DNA of 64,000 nt, from the NCBI GenBank assembly GCA_002104935.1, contig MCGT01000012.1, forward strand, positions 682,001 to 746,000. The letters are read 5' to 3'. Position 1 is the first letter of the stretch, and the number at the start of each line of letters is the position of its first letter. Source of the stretch: Hesseltinella vesiculosa (Eukaryota; Mucoromycota; Mucoromycetes; Mucorales; Cunninghamellaceae). The translations under genes and the position numbers were made by a program. The notes under the pieces are model-generated. The model ran no database searches. It had not been told where the DNA came from and saw nothing but the letters and a program-made list of their open reading frames with translations. Below, piece after piece: positions 34,597 to 46,373 of this stretch.

Positions 34597-35820
34597 ATAC
34601 CAAAACGGGCCCAATACCAACAAGCGAGGGTATCCTTCAAAGTAGCAAGATAGCATGAGAAAAAAAAAAGGGGGGAACCAATTAGGCCACCAGAAGCAAT
34701 TTTTTATGACCCAGTGACGAACAATGGGAAAAGAGAGAAATGGCATGACTCTGCGGCGCTATTAGAAACACTGGAAAAAGGGTTCTCCTAGCAACGTGTC
34801 AACAAAAAGTAGAAAGTGCCCTACGTGATACAATGGAATACTCGCCGTCCGTTAAGATTAAGTCTGGATCTACAGTATCCATCATGATGATTTTTCGCGT
34901 TTCCAGCCATGAACTACTTGACATTGCCAAGAAAGTGCCTTGATTTTGTTAACATATTTAGAAAGTCAAGCGAGGCATTCCCAGGATAGGTGATTCAACT
35001 CGATCAAATGAAACAGAGAACTTTCCAATGTTTCCTCTTTTCAAGTTCCGACCGTCTTGCAGAGAAGAATGGCGTCATGGCAGGACATCCAAGGGAACGG
35101 ATCAATCGTTTGAAAAAGAAGTAGCTTCCATCTGTATCAAGATCAAAAAATGCTATGGTAAGCATTCGTGTAACAAAAACAGCCGGAAGTGATGGCACAA
35201 TGAATAAGCCGGATTCGTGCCAGCTACACGGAATGATTGGCCCGGTTGCATGTTCCATCATCTTTCATCCCGCCAGGTTGGACCCTGCACTAAAAAAAAA
35301 AAAAAAACGGTGAATGTATCGAAAATGGTAAAAATAAGTTTTGCTGCCTGATCTCATCCTGGAATCCCAAGATGTGTCTATTGTGCTCTTCAACAGGCTA
35401 GTTTCACTTTCTTTTTTTTTTTAAAAAAAAAAAAGAGTCACTGACCTCAAAGCCCAACTAGAAAATAATAAGCCTTGTTTCGGGGATACGGTATATATTC
35501 AGTGGATGCCTGTCACGATCCCTGTCATTGCAGAATTTTTTTTATTAGTATTATAAATACTTTTCTGTCAAAAGGGGCTGATTGGAAGCACAAGTCAAAC
35601 AGCAGAAAAAAGTTTTTTTTTTTTGAGGCACCGAGAATCCTAAACAGCGGCCAGGTATATTTGGCAATCCAGAAATGGGGTGACAACTGCAAAACCGTTC
35701 GATTTCCTATTTTCAGCAATTTTTCATGCAGGCGGTCTTTGGTCTTTTTTGTATAAAGCCGACCGTTTTCTTTCTCTTTACCTTTCTTCCTTCTTACTTT
35801 TTTACCTTCCATATTTTACA
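34597..35820. other. Intergenic, 1.2 kb
   Basis: Spacer between the unknown protein and the HSF-type gene. It has several A/T runs and no conserved frame or repeat. Pyrimidine-rich sequence just before 35821 is presumably the HSF gene leader. Confidence 0.5.
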
Positions 35821-36932
35821 ATGTCGCTTGAATTAATGCAACCTTTCTATGATTACTCTGGCGCTGCCGCCTGTCACCCCTTATCGCCAGTCAGCCGTGG
35901 GCACTCTCGCACCACTTCCAACGGCAGTGATTGGGATGCTCAATCCTTTGTCGAAGATGCCTCTCCCACCCCTCGTCAACCCAATCGACGTTCGCAAAAA
36001 CGGGGTGTCAGTACCTTTATCTCCAAGTTGTTTAGGTAAGAAACATGGTCGATCTTGGTCTTTTAAAAAATACCTGCTCACCCATTCGTTTATAGCATGG
36101 TCAGCGACAGCGAGCAAGAACTGATTTCCTGGAGCCAGCCTGGGTCTTCCTTTTACATTTACAATGCCACTCGCTTCTCCAATGAGATCCTTCCAGAACA
36201 CTTTAAGCATAGTAACTTTTCCAGTTTCGTGCGTCAGCTGAACATGTAAGCCCTTGCACTTTTTTTTTGAACCTTCCTATCTAACCTTTTTTTTTACCAC
36301 GATTCAGGTATGGATTCCACAAGATCAATAAATCGCCACGCGGTCAACGAGGCAACAATGAGAATGAAGTCTGGGAATTCTCCCACCCTAAATTCCAATA
36401 TGGACGCACTGATCTTCTTGAAGACATTCGTCGCAAGACCTTGGATTCTGACATGCTGCGACGAGAAACCGGTGATATACAATCCAACTTTGCTATGGTA
36501 CAGCTGTCCCAGAGTGATCTCAGGCAACAGGTCCAAGTCTTGCAAGAAACCTTATCCAGTGTTGTCCATACCATGGAAGACATGAAAAAGGTGCAGCTAC
36601 AACAACAGATCATGATTCGCCGTCTGCTTGAAGAACGCCAGCAAATGCTGCAGCAAGGCACTGCCATCCTTGCCGCCCAATCACCTCATGACTCCAAAAT
36701 CGCCATGGATATCCAGCCCAACGTGTTTGTCTCCTCCCCAGTCTCGCACCACCTGAATCCTCCTCACCAGGTCTTTATGGATACCTCCAATTACCACTTG
36801 AATCCCCCGGTCCAGCATCTGCCGCCTAGCCCTGCAAATTCCGAGCTACTATCTCACTCCCGAAGTTCCTCCTGCAATCAAACCTATTACTCTGAAGCAA
36901 TCCCTTCCAACGCTATGGATTTCTCAGTATAA
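35821..36932 (+). CDS. HSF-type DNA-binding transcription factor
   Basis: Three exons (35821-36035, 36096-36245, 36308-36932) encode 329 aa. The winged-helix HSF domain (about 64-165) is complete: VSTFISKLFSMVSD, ISWSQPGSSFYIYN, SNEILPEHFKHSNFSSFVRQ, LNMYGFHKINKS and VWEFSHPKF. It is interrupted by two introns. It is followed by a hydrophobic-heptad coiled coil (LRQQVQVLQETLSSVVHTM and onward to LLEERQQML) for oligomerisation, then a Pro/Ser/Asn-rich tail with no clear activation domain. At 329 aa it is smaller than Hsf1 and lacks a long N-terminal extension, so it may be one of several Hsf/Skn7/Sfl1-like paralogues; the Skn7 receiver domain is absent. It binds GAA repeats by family knowledge. 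Confidence 0.92.
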
Positions 36933-38825
36933 ATCACCGCTATTGACTAGACGAAGAAAAAAAAAACCACACCCTTGTACAAAAAGTTGCCCCTTCCTGT
37001 ATCATAAAAAGTTACCCATCCCACCCAATCAAATAAAAGAAGCTTAGAACCCATTTTTCATTTCCCGGTCAAACATTTTTTCCTGTCAATTTTCAGACAG
37101 CCGCTGCACCATGCCGGCGATTCGGGCGCCTCGTTCGCGGCAGCAGCCAACAAGATTGTGCCATGCTGGCCGGCGGTTGCACAAACGTTTGTCAAGATTG
37201 AGGTCATTGATTACGTCACAACCGCTAGCCAAAAGGTTTACCATGCCTTTACTTTTGTGATTCGCTTGGGGAACGGGGGCCGTCAGCTTACAAGGAAATT
37301 TTGTCATAAAAAAAAGTGCCATCGTAGTTTCTGACATTGGAGAGGTTTGCAAAAAAAAAAAAAAAAAAACAAAAAAAGACCAAAGGAACATTCTCATTCG
37401 ATGAAAGACAGTAGGAAAAAACCTGTTTGCGAGGGCTGGTTTGATCCGGCGGACAATAGACTGTTCGACCCAAAAGAGGAAACCGCATCCATTCCATATT
37501 TTTTTTTTCTGGTTCAGTGGGCCGAGCTATGAATCGTTTTGGCCGTTCTTCGAAATGCAGCACATCATGCGTCGTTCAAACGTACGATACCCGATATTCG
37601 GGCGTTTTGGAGGACCATTGGAAAGAAACGGAAGTGACACTTTTTACGGGTGCTTGACTGCTGGCCGCCACGTTTATTTTGCATCGCGTCTGTTTTCGTT
37701 CATTTTTCGACTATAGTCTCACTCTGTTTTGCGGAAGTGTGAGAGTAAGAACGTGTAGATTTACAGCATCTTACATATGTAGCTGTGGTAAGCTACGCAT
37801 CATAGCAGGAGAGTATTGACGATCTCAAATTTTGCTGCCATGGCACCGGTTATGCCACTGGAAAACCTCCGTCGTTCTCACAGATCCATTTACTGGTTTT
37901 CCGGGAAAAATCACCTACTATAGCACTATGCCAGGTCTGAACTATTGCTTTGGGATGACGCCTGCAGGGTTTTGTCATTGAGATTTGATCTTCCATTGCT
38001 CCTGAATCTTTAACCAGAACCAGCGGGCAACTGACTGGCGGAGATCAACCAAGCTTTCGGTTTTTTTTTGAAGATGGTCTTCGCTTTTCAACCAGGGGAA
38101 TGCGCTGGTTGTTGGCCCATCCTTTCATTTTTATTTCGCAGATGGAAACGTCATGGATGAATTGTCTAGAAAAAGGTCAAATAACCGAGGATGTTAAGGG
38201 TTTCTGTACTGCCCTGGCCCGTCAAAACACGTCATCTTTTTTTTTTTGTGTCGCCCTCGTTACCCCTTTTCCCCACCTGGTTTTTAAAATAAAAACTTAT
38301 TTTTTTGAGCATTGCCATTGTGGATTGTGTTATTTAAGTCGTTGTGGCTTCTCTCCTGAAAAAAAAAGTGTTAGCGTCTTGTAAAACACTTTGGCCTGAG
38401 CGATCTCTTTTTTAAGAAGACACGGACCTCACAAGACAGCACCTGACTTCTCCTTTCTTTTTCGTTACGTTTGCTATGTAGTTACAAAGAAAGCTGCGGA
38501 GGTCGTTTGAACAGACTGGCAGTGTTTTGTATTGGCTTTTGTAATTTAAGGAAAGGGCCTGATCTGCATCAGGAACTGCAGGTGACACCCGCATGGAAGA
38601 CAGCCGTGCATTTTTTCGTTACTTTGTAGACCGAGATTAATGAAAGAGAAGAACAAATAAATTTACGTCTCGAATGTATCCGACAGGCATGAAATGCTAA
38701 TAAAAATGTTTCCCGATAACGAACCCGAAAAAAAAAATGCGAGCGTATAAAAGGAGCCTATTTTTAAAATGCGAATCGAAGCTTTTTTTTTAATCCCTTT
38801 TCAATTTAACCTTCGCAGTAATTTC
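36933..38825. other. Intergenic, 1.9 kb
   Basis: The longest spacer between intact genes in the dense half. It has A/T runs (for example near 37348-37368) and several short frames with no conserved motif. A TATA box lies near its right end (separate entry). I found no RNA gene or repeat copy in it. Confidence 0.5.
38746..38753 (+). promoter_or_regulatory. TATA box of the Prm10/ThrE gene
   Basis: TATAAAAG in a good context 80 bp upstream of the chosen ATG (38826). This spacing favours 38826 over the in-frame ATG at 38769, which would fall almost on the expected transcription start. Confidence 0.6.
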
Positions 38826-40511
38826 ATGGAGACTACCCGACGACCATGCGAGAGGATAACAAGAGAGGATTCCTTCTTGACGATTGCAACGGTAGTCGAC
38901 TCCCACAGTATTCATGTCGAAGAGGAACAAGACAGCTCCGAATCGACTGAGCGACACACGCCTGTCACCATGGAAAAAAAAGTAGACATGATGGCCACTG
39001 CCGGGACACTGCTTCTTGCCTGCGGTTCACCTAGCCATAGGACTGTAACGTATTTCTCGCTTTTTCTCTCTTTATTTTTTTTTTTTTTTGCAGACACCCA
39101 ACTGATGACTTTTTCCCGTTAGGAGATGGGACTGACATTGCTGGCTGAAAAGCTAGCTTTGAAGCATTTGATTTTTACCTTTACACCTGAAGCTGTCCAG
39201 ATCGGGTCAAACTCAGGCCGACAGGCCGCCAAATGCACAAAATTCAAGCAAGAAAAAAAATCTCTCGAAAAGCCTGGACGACAGCGCCTGCACCAAGACA
39301 TTGCCGAAGAAGAAACCATGGACAAATTTGACGGATTGGACGCCGACGACGATTTAGACAAAAGGCTCGGCGACAATGACGTTTTCCCTCCTCTGCTGCT
39401 CAAAACCGGTGTATGGCCAGACACCACCCGCTTGAGCAAGATCGCCAAGACGCTCAATGCGTTTCTCAAAGACAAACAGTCGTTTGACACCACATTGCAG
39501 CAACTGCGGGATATCCAAACCCAGCCGGCATCCGTGAACCCCTATACCCTGTTTGCATCGTTTACACTGCTCGCTTTTAGTTCGTCTTTGATCTTGTTTA
39601 ATGGGACTTGGCTTGATGGTACCATTGCGGCCTGCCTGGGCGGCATTATGGGTGTGTTGATCATCCTGGCGCTTGATCTGCCTGTGTATGCCCGAGTCTT
39701 TGACATTTCGGCCTGTGCACTTGTATCCTTTCTTGGTCGGGTGCTGAGCCGGTATTGCTGCTATAATGCTACCGTCATTCCTGCTATTGTTATCTTATTA
39801 CCTGGCTACAACATGACTTTGTCTGTGGTAAGACCCTCGTTTTCATTCTATAAAAAAAAAAAAAAAGCAGGCTCATTTTTTACCCGCTTGTGCTTGATTT
39901 AGATGGAGCTCACAGAGAAGCAAGTGGTATCTGGCACGATACGATTGGCCTATGCAATTTTTTATACCTTTATGCTGGGTTATGGGTTACATATCGGCAG
40001 CTCCTTATACAATGCGATCGACCCGTCGTCGGAGCTTGCCGGCCACTGCCCAACTGACTCTGGCGTGCCCACTTGGACGTATGTGCCGATGTTCCCTCTC
40101 TTGTCCATCAGCATTGGCTTGTCGTTTGGAGCCAACTGGCGCCAATGGTTTTCACAAACCATCTGTGCTGGTCTGGGCTTCACCACGACTTTCTTTTTAC
40201 AGCCCTTGATGCAGGAAGCTGCTGTCCTAAACACGTTGGCGACCTTCGTCGTCGGACTTTACTGTCACCTGACCCTACGTTACTTTGGTGAGCAACCACT
40301 CGCTCCCCTGTGCGTGGGCATTACGCTACTGCTACCCGGGTCACTTGGGGTCAAGGGTGCCTATGCATTTCTCAATCAGAAGGATACGGATCAGGCCAGC
40401 TTTGCTTTCAATATGCTCAACGTAGCCCTGGGCCTCTCCGTGGGTCTGTTTGCTTCGGCCATGGTGGTGTATCCTTGGGGGAAACCCAAATCCCTCTCCA
40501 TTAGCATGTAG
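38826..40511 (+). CDS. ThrE/DUF1212 membrane transporter, Prm10-like
   Basis: Three exons (38826-39044, 39123-39827, 39903-40511) encode 510 aa. The ThrE domain begins TAGTLLLACGSPSHRTEMGL, with the conserved SHRTE made by splicing exon 1 to exon 2, then KHLIFTFTPEAVQIGS. About ten hydrophobic segments follow in two ThrE-like halves, including LPVYARVFDISACALVSFLG, TVIPAIVILLPGYNMTLSV, and in the second half PLAPLCVGITLLLPGSLGVK with its LPGS signature. Bacterial relatives export Thr/Ser; the yeast relative is the pheromone-regulated Prm10. The substrate here is unknown. An acidic, Lys-rich loop (DKFDGLDADDDLDKRLGDND) sits between the N-terminal domain and the membrane part. STN1 starts 159 bp downstream in tandem. 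Confidence 0.9.
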
Positions 40512-40670
40512 ATTCACTTCTTTACCTGTATCGGCTCGTTACTATTTAATGGCTTATTTATTCATTTTGCATGCGCCATCAGTAAAACCATCTCACGGCT
40601 TGTCCAAAAAAGAAAGACACCGTCAGCAAAAACGCGACCCTTTTTTTTTTATTCTTTTTCATTCCAGCAT

Positions 40671-42035
40671 ATGAACTGTCCTGATCTGTTTGGCATTGAT
40701 GGTCTGTTTCATACTCCAGTTACTGTATTTATCAAGGATGTCATCCGCCATATGAATCCCATGCCTGACCACCCTGGTAATCCCCAAAAGAAGTATATCG
40801 TTCGTTCTATTGTTAACCCGGCCATGTGGTGTGATTGAAGATGTATACCAGTTTTTAGGACACATAATTAGGCAATGCGATATCCATGGCATCATTGTTG
40901 CTGTAGATCAAACCCATTCTGTCATCACTTATACCGGTAATACGATTGCAGTCTCGTTGCTAGAGAGTCTAGAGAGTTGAATTGAGACTGGCTGCCCTAG
41001 CTCACTGTTTTTTTTGAAGTCGACGATGGCACAGGGATGATCATTTGCTGCCGATGGAAGAACTCTATGAACTCTGAAAAAGCGTTTACTCTGGGTACAA
41101 GTGTGCGTGTTGTAGGTCGTGTGTCGCATTTCCGGTCCAAAAAGCAAATCGTCATTGATTCGATCGGTAGGATTGCATAGCCCATCATATGCTTCTGGAG
41201 CTCACATGTTTTTTTTTTCGCTGAACAAAGGCGAGAGCTGGGACCCAAATGAAGAAGTGACTCATATGCTGCAGGCAATGGTCTGGAAAAAACGGCTCTA
41301 CCGACACGATTTCGTGGTGCCCGACATCATCACCGAGAACTTGGAGTATATCAAAAAGGATTTGGAACAAACGCGGTCGGATGTCGATGCCATTGGCCCT
41401 GGAGAAAAACCCGAGGTAAAAAATAAAAATAAAAATCAAACCGATGAGAGTTGCATCCTCATTTTTTTTTTAGTTAGAAGACACAAAAGAAGGGTATCAG
41501 CAGGCGATCTTGCAGTATGTCAGTAACACTTATGGGCAGCAGCAATTCACATCAACAGATCTCCTTGTCGCTACAGAGCTCGAGGAGATAGCTCAGCGGG
41601 TGTTGGCAAAGGACCTGGATGGCACGAGAAACGGTCAAATCCAATCACTGCTGGTGGAATCGCTGAATACACTTTGTAATTCAGGCGACATTGTCTCTTC
41701 CAAGAATGACTATGGTGCCTATTGTTACCAGCTGATGGATCAAGTCAGAATGGAAAAGGAGGTGCTTAGTATTATACAGGACACTGTCAACAATGAGTCG
41801 TCTCTGGTCTACGGTAGGCCGCTTCCTTTCTAATGCCAACGTGCTGACCAGTTTTTTTTTTTTTTTTTTTTGTTGGGTGTCGGCAGGTGGCGTCCCTTCT
41901 CATTATATCCAGGCAATGGTCATTCAGCGAGGCTTCGTCGTCAACGAAAAACGATTCAAGGGCTGCTTGGAAAAAATGGTGCGGGATGGCACTCTGTACC
42001 TGTCAAGCAAATTCGAGTACAAAATCCCTGATTGA
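40671..42035 (+). CDS. STN1: CST complex subunit Stn1
   Basis: Telomere-capping and replication-restart subunit that pairs with Ten1 and Ctc1/Cdc13 on single-stranded DNA. Six exons (40671-40776, 40859-40936, 41020-41166, 41231-41415, 41474-41813, 41887-42035) encode 334 aa. The N-terminal OB fold matches the family: FGIDGLFHTPVTVFIKDVI, then RQCDIHGIIVAVDQ, TYTVDDGTGMIICCRWK, RVVGRVSHFRSKKQIVID and ESWDPNEEVTHMLQAMVW. The C-terminal half (about 190-334) has helices and a basic ending consistent with the winged-helix region of animal Stn1 (VIQRGFVVNEKRFKGCLEKM). The ATG lies just after a CCAG that could be an acceptor, so an upstream coding exon is possible. It is convergent with eL42 (184 bp). 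Confidence 0.88.
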
Positions 42036-42219
42036 ACATGCCGCAGCATCCGAGTCTTCATTTACTTATAATCACGATACCCTGACGCACTCTGCCCTAC
42101 AAAAACCAGCATCCAAGAAGAAATAAAGAATAAACAAGCATGGCTATTCCTGAATGATCATTTTTTAATTCAACAAAACTCTTAGTATTGGAGCAATAGA
42201 AAAAATATTGTGGAATCGC

Positions 42220-42893
42220 TTAGAAAACAAGAGCAGCACCCTTGGTCTTCTTGTCACCACCCAATTCGAAGTGCTTGCAACGCTTGATGGGGAGTTGCAT
42301 CTTGTACTTGCACTTGGTGCATTCCAAACGGAGCACAATCTTCTTGGTGGTCTTGGCCTAAAGTGGCGCGATGAGAAGAAAAAGTGGCATGAGTGGGGTC
42401 CGTCGAGGCAAGTTGCATGCAGTTGACTGTTTTTGCTTTACCTTCTTGTGGAACACGGGCTTGGTTTGACCACCATAACCGGATTGCTTACGATCGTAAC
42501 GACGCTTACCTTGAGCGAAGAGCGAAGCCTTACCAGCCTTGTATTGAGTCACCTTGTGGGGAGTGTGCTTGCGGCACTTGACACCCTTACAGAAGGTGTT
42601 ACGCGTCTTGGGAATGTTGACCTACAAGTCCCAAACAATATAAAGATGAGTGACAAGTTCATAATGGAGTAGGGGACGAGCCGAAGGATGGAAGATGAAT
42701 TGGCCGAGTCGACAGGAAACACAATGTATGTTGGACAATGACCATGCACCCCCCCAAAAAAAAATGGCATCCATCCATCCAAAGCCATCCATCTATGACG
42801 ATCCATATCTGTTTTTATCTTTTGTCGGTATATCCCATTCGATCGTTTCGATGTGTCGTTCCCGCTCTCTCTCTTTCGTTGAATACATACCAT
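42220..42893 (-). CDS. RPL42: 60S ribosomal protein eL42 (L44/L36a)
   Basis: Three exons (42893-42891, 42621-42442, 42357-42220) encode exactly 106 aa, the universal eukaryotic length. [60 protein letters not shown] and [20 protein letters not shown] carry the four zinc-ligand cysteines (Cx4C and Cx2C). [13 protein letters not shown] ends the protein. The first exon is the ATG alone, followed by a GTATGT donor and a 269-nt intron, the longest intron in the window, as is common in ribosomal protein genes. The residue at the cycloheximide-contact position is Pro (TKPVF), the sensitive-type residue by yeast knowledge. Confidence 0.96.
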
Positions 42894-43133
42894 GGCGAAT
42901 AACGGAAAATGAAGGAAGAAGAAGAAAAAAAAATAGTGCAAACGGAGGATCTTAAAAAATGATGCGAACGCTGACTTTTTTTTTTCGGGCCGGACAATGA
43001 ACCAACTCTGTGCCACAAAAAAAAAAAAAATCAACTAAGGCTGCAAGAGGTCCCTTTTCGTGCTTTTTGACATACTATGCAGTAGACAAATAGTGGCCGT
43101 TTATTGAAGGATGAAGCATCAAAAAAAAAAACA

Positions 43134-45795
43134 CTAGAATTCATCGTCGGCTCGCTTGATATTCTTGATGGCACCAGGCTTCGTTTGGGCGGCTTCGTGT
43201 CGTGCCAGTTCATTGGGCACACGGGAGACGGGCGATTTGATAAGCATTTGCTTAAGATCATACATCACATCGGTATCATTGTTGGACAGGAAAGTAATAG
43301 CCACACCAGATTGGCCGGCACGACCAGTACGACCGATACGATGGGTGTAATCTATGGTCAGATGAAAAAAAAAATAACGCCGAGAGGTGAGTTCATGATG
43401 ATCTTTCCGCCCTGGATTCAGTTTACCCTCAATGTTCTTGGCCATATCATAGTTCACAACAAGAGACACGTTCTTGACATCAATACCACGACCAGCAACA
43501 TCTGTTGCTACCAAGATCTCTGCGTTACCGGATTTGAGTTTGTCCAAGGCAGCTTCACGCTGTTCCTGGGATTTGCCACCATGCAATGTCACGGCTTGGA
43601 AGCCCAGCTTGTTCAGTGACTTGGCCAGCATATCCACCCCGCGCTTTTGATTGACAAAAATAATGATAGGAGGTTCGTAGCGTTTGCTATTAAGGATTTC
43701 CATAAGACGGTTTCTAACAAAAAAAAAAAAGGCAGTTGGTGAGACATGTCGTGTGAACACCCACAGAGCTCAGGCTTCTCTTTTACCTTTTCCTGCCATC
43801 GTCGTCAATCATTTCTACACGTTGCTCGACAGTGACGGCAGCTTGGCCAGCGTTACCAATGGTGACCACCGCCGGGTTGCGCAGGTATTTTTTGGCTAGG
43901 CGTTCGACGGCCGTTGGCATCGTGGCAGAGAACATGGTGGTCTGTCGGTATTGCATGGCCAAAGTAGTATCGGCTGCCTTCTCGGTCGACATGTCGTCGG
44001 GCTTGACGTTGGACACGGGCAAGGCATCCAGGATCGCGTTGACAGCTTCTTCGAAACCCATATCAATCATGCGATCGGCTTCATCCATGACAACATAGGC
44101 ACATTGATTCAGGACGAGGATGCGCTTTTCCAGACAGTCCACCAAACGACCGGGTGTTGCAATCACAATTTCAGCGCCGTTTCGCATGTTGAAGGCTTGC
44201 TCGGTAATGTCGTGCTATTTACAAAATCGTTGGATAAAAAGGTGAGCCGTGAGGATTGGGAAAGGTGTGAAAGAGTGACCTACCCCACCAACAATGGAGA
44301 CACACTTGTAGCCCATGGGGATGGCGAATTTGGTTGCTTCTTGTTCGATTTGCTGGGCCAGTTCACGGGTAGGAGCAATCACAAGTGCATAAGGACCATC
44401 CATGGCGTTTTCTTCGTTCAGGACCGGCAGTTTGGTGATGTAGTTCAACATGGGGATAATGAAGGAAGCAGTTTTACCAGAACCGGTTTCAGCAATGCCG
44501 ATGATGTCGCGATTTTCCAGGCCAATGGGGATACATTGGCGCTGGATTGGTGACGGTTCCTTGTAGCCCACCTTGTCAATAACTTCCAAAATCCGTTTCG
44601 GCAAGCTGGATTCCTTCCAAGCTCGGAGAGGATGAGGTATAGATCCACCTAGGTAGAAGGGTAAGCAAAATGGCTGGGGTGAGTTCCACTTGGTCAGGCC
44701 ACTGGTTCTCTTGTCATCGTTTTTACCTTTGGTGGCAATGTTGTAGTCTTCTTTGAAGATACGCCAATCACGCTCACTCATCTCCTTGAGGGCCTTGTCA
44801 GTCCAATGACGATCGTCCCATGTGGTCTTTGCTTCCTTTTCACGGACCATATTTGCAAGTTCCCTGTTGAATAAATAAAATGTGAGTGATGGCCTTGGTT
44901 GGTGTTTGGCAGGAAACATTACAATGCTCTTTCTCGCTCTTCATCGGTGCGTCGCTCCTTGAGAAGCTTTTCGTAGAATTCGGATTGGCGCTTCTTTTGA
45001 TCCTTGGTATCGATACCAGCAATATGACCACGACCGAACATCTGTGCACTGTGCTTGTTCGCATAGAGCGGGTTGAAATCATTAGAGGTGTCTTCGCCAG
45101 CGTCCCAGTCGAACACAAACTTGCGCTCGTTCATTTTGCGGACCTTGCGCTTGCGCTGGTCATTGCCAAAGTATCGGTCCTGCAGCAAAAAAAGGGAGAG
45201 AGAGAGAGTAAGCATTTGGTCATTTCTCTCTCGCTTTGATGAGGGGATTAAGCAAACTTACGCGAATGGCTTGTTTTTCCTTATCATTTAGATTGTCAAG
45301 GTCTTGTTGGGGTTCGGGGGATCGAGAGCGGGAGCGGGAGCGAGAACGGTAGCGGCGGTGCCGCTTGCGATGGTGGCGGTCATCTCGTGATGAACGATAG
45401 CGGTCATCAGCCCGATGCACTTCTTCTTCAGCTTTGGCATGGAATTGCTGGCGCTGGCGCTGTTCTTCGTCTTGTCGTTTACGGATGTCTTCCACTTCTT
45501 TTTGACGTCGTTCCAATGCAAGCTGAGCTCGCTGCTCTTTCGTCATAAATGTAGGCTATATAAATAAAACAAGGTCAAATGAATCCACATTTAGGAATTG
45601 CCAAGTACTATTTACCTTTGCTGTCGAATTTTGGTCTTGCTTTTTCTTGAGCAGTTCTTCAATGGAGACAGGCACCCGTTTGCTTTGTGTCGGTGTGCTA
45701 TCACTTGTATGAGACCGGCTTTCATTGCGTTGGTGCCGATCATTGGTTGTATCTCGGGATGATGGTGATCTTGATCGGCGTCGTTCCACAGCCAT
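43134..45795 (-). CDS. PRP28: DEAD-box pre-mRNA splicing helicase Prp28 (DDX23)
   Basis: U5 snRNP helicase that swaps U1 for U6 at the 5' splice site. Eight exons (45795-45616, 45555-45262, 45179-44923, 44863-44727, 44648-44284, 44214-43787, 43713-43427, 43351-43134) encode 721 aa. An N-terminal RS region ([27 protein letters not shown]) is followed by family-specific [17 protein letters not shown] and [19 protein letters not shown]. The helicase core has the Q motif ([10 protein letters not shown]), motif I AETGSGKT, Ia PTRELAQQ, motif [15 protein letters not shown], motif III SAT, and [29 protein letters not shown], not DEADRMLD, is a Prp28 hallmark. The RS domain, present in animals and lost in budding yeast, fits an intron-rich genome. 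Confidence 0.96.
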
Positions 45796-46373
45796 AATGT
45801 AACGAATGAATCAAGGAGGTGAAAGGAAGAGAAAAAAAATCCTCGTCTATGGCAGAAGCTTTTTTTTTTTTTTTTTTTTTTTTTTTCACAGGTTGTTCTT
45901 CCCACTCCTCTACCCCACCTCCTCCGGCTACACTCCCCATTCTCCCACTGTTGCCGAAATGGTTTCGGCTTCACCACCTTCCGCACTGACCATCAACCCA
46001 CTTACCCACTCGTTCCCATTGGATTCGCGGCAATGAACGCCATACCGTCTTTTTAACAAAACCTCTTTTACCGAAAAAAGATCTTCTCGACTTTGACTGT
46101 CAACTCGACACCACCACCACCATCGGGTCACTGGATGCCTCACGGTCTATACAGGCCCCCGCAATGCAAAGAATTGTCAGATCTTGAAAGAAGCTGGCTT
46201 TGGATCTCACGAGGACTGCCTCATCGCTTGCTCTACCCCTTTGCTTCTTAACCGATGCAACAACCTTCCTGAACTTACTCTCCCCATGGACGCTGAGATT
46301 GTACACCTCAACTTAGATACGCTCCTTCCCAAGTTGCAGCATGCGCTCTAGCTAAGACGTGAACGGTGTATAA
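45796..46373. other. Intergenic with a possible eroded reading frame
   Basis: A T-run of about 26 nt (45861-45886) lies just upstream of PRP28. From about 46130 to the TAG at 46349-46351 an open frame reads GCLTVYTGPRNAKNCQI, then KEAGFGSHEDCLIACSTPLL and LTLPMDAEIVHLNL. The codon use looks coding, but the frame cannot be extended upstream cleanly. It may be a gene remnant or part of the retroelement-like sequence that follows. Confidence 0.3.

Noticed and set aside
43951..44553. 200-aa plus-strand open frame opposite PRP28
   Set aside because: It crosses two PRP28 introns antisense and has no conserved motif; PRP28 helicase motifs on the minus strand explain the region.
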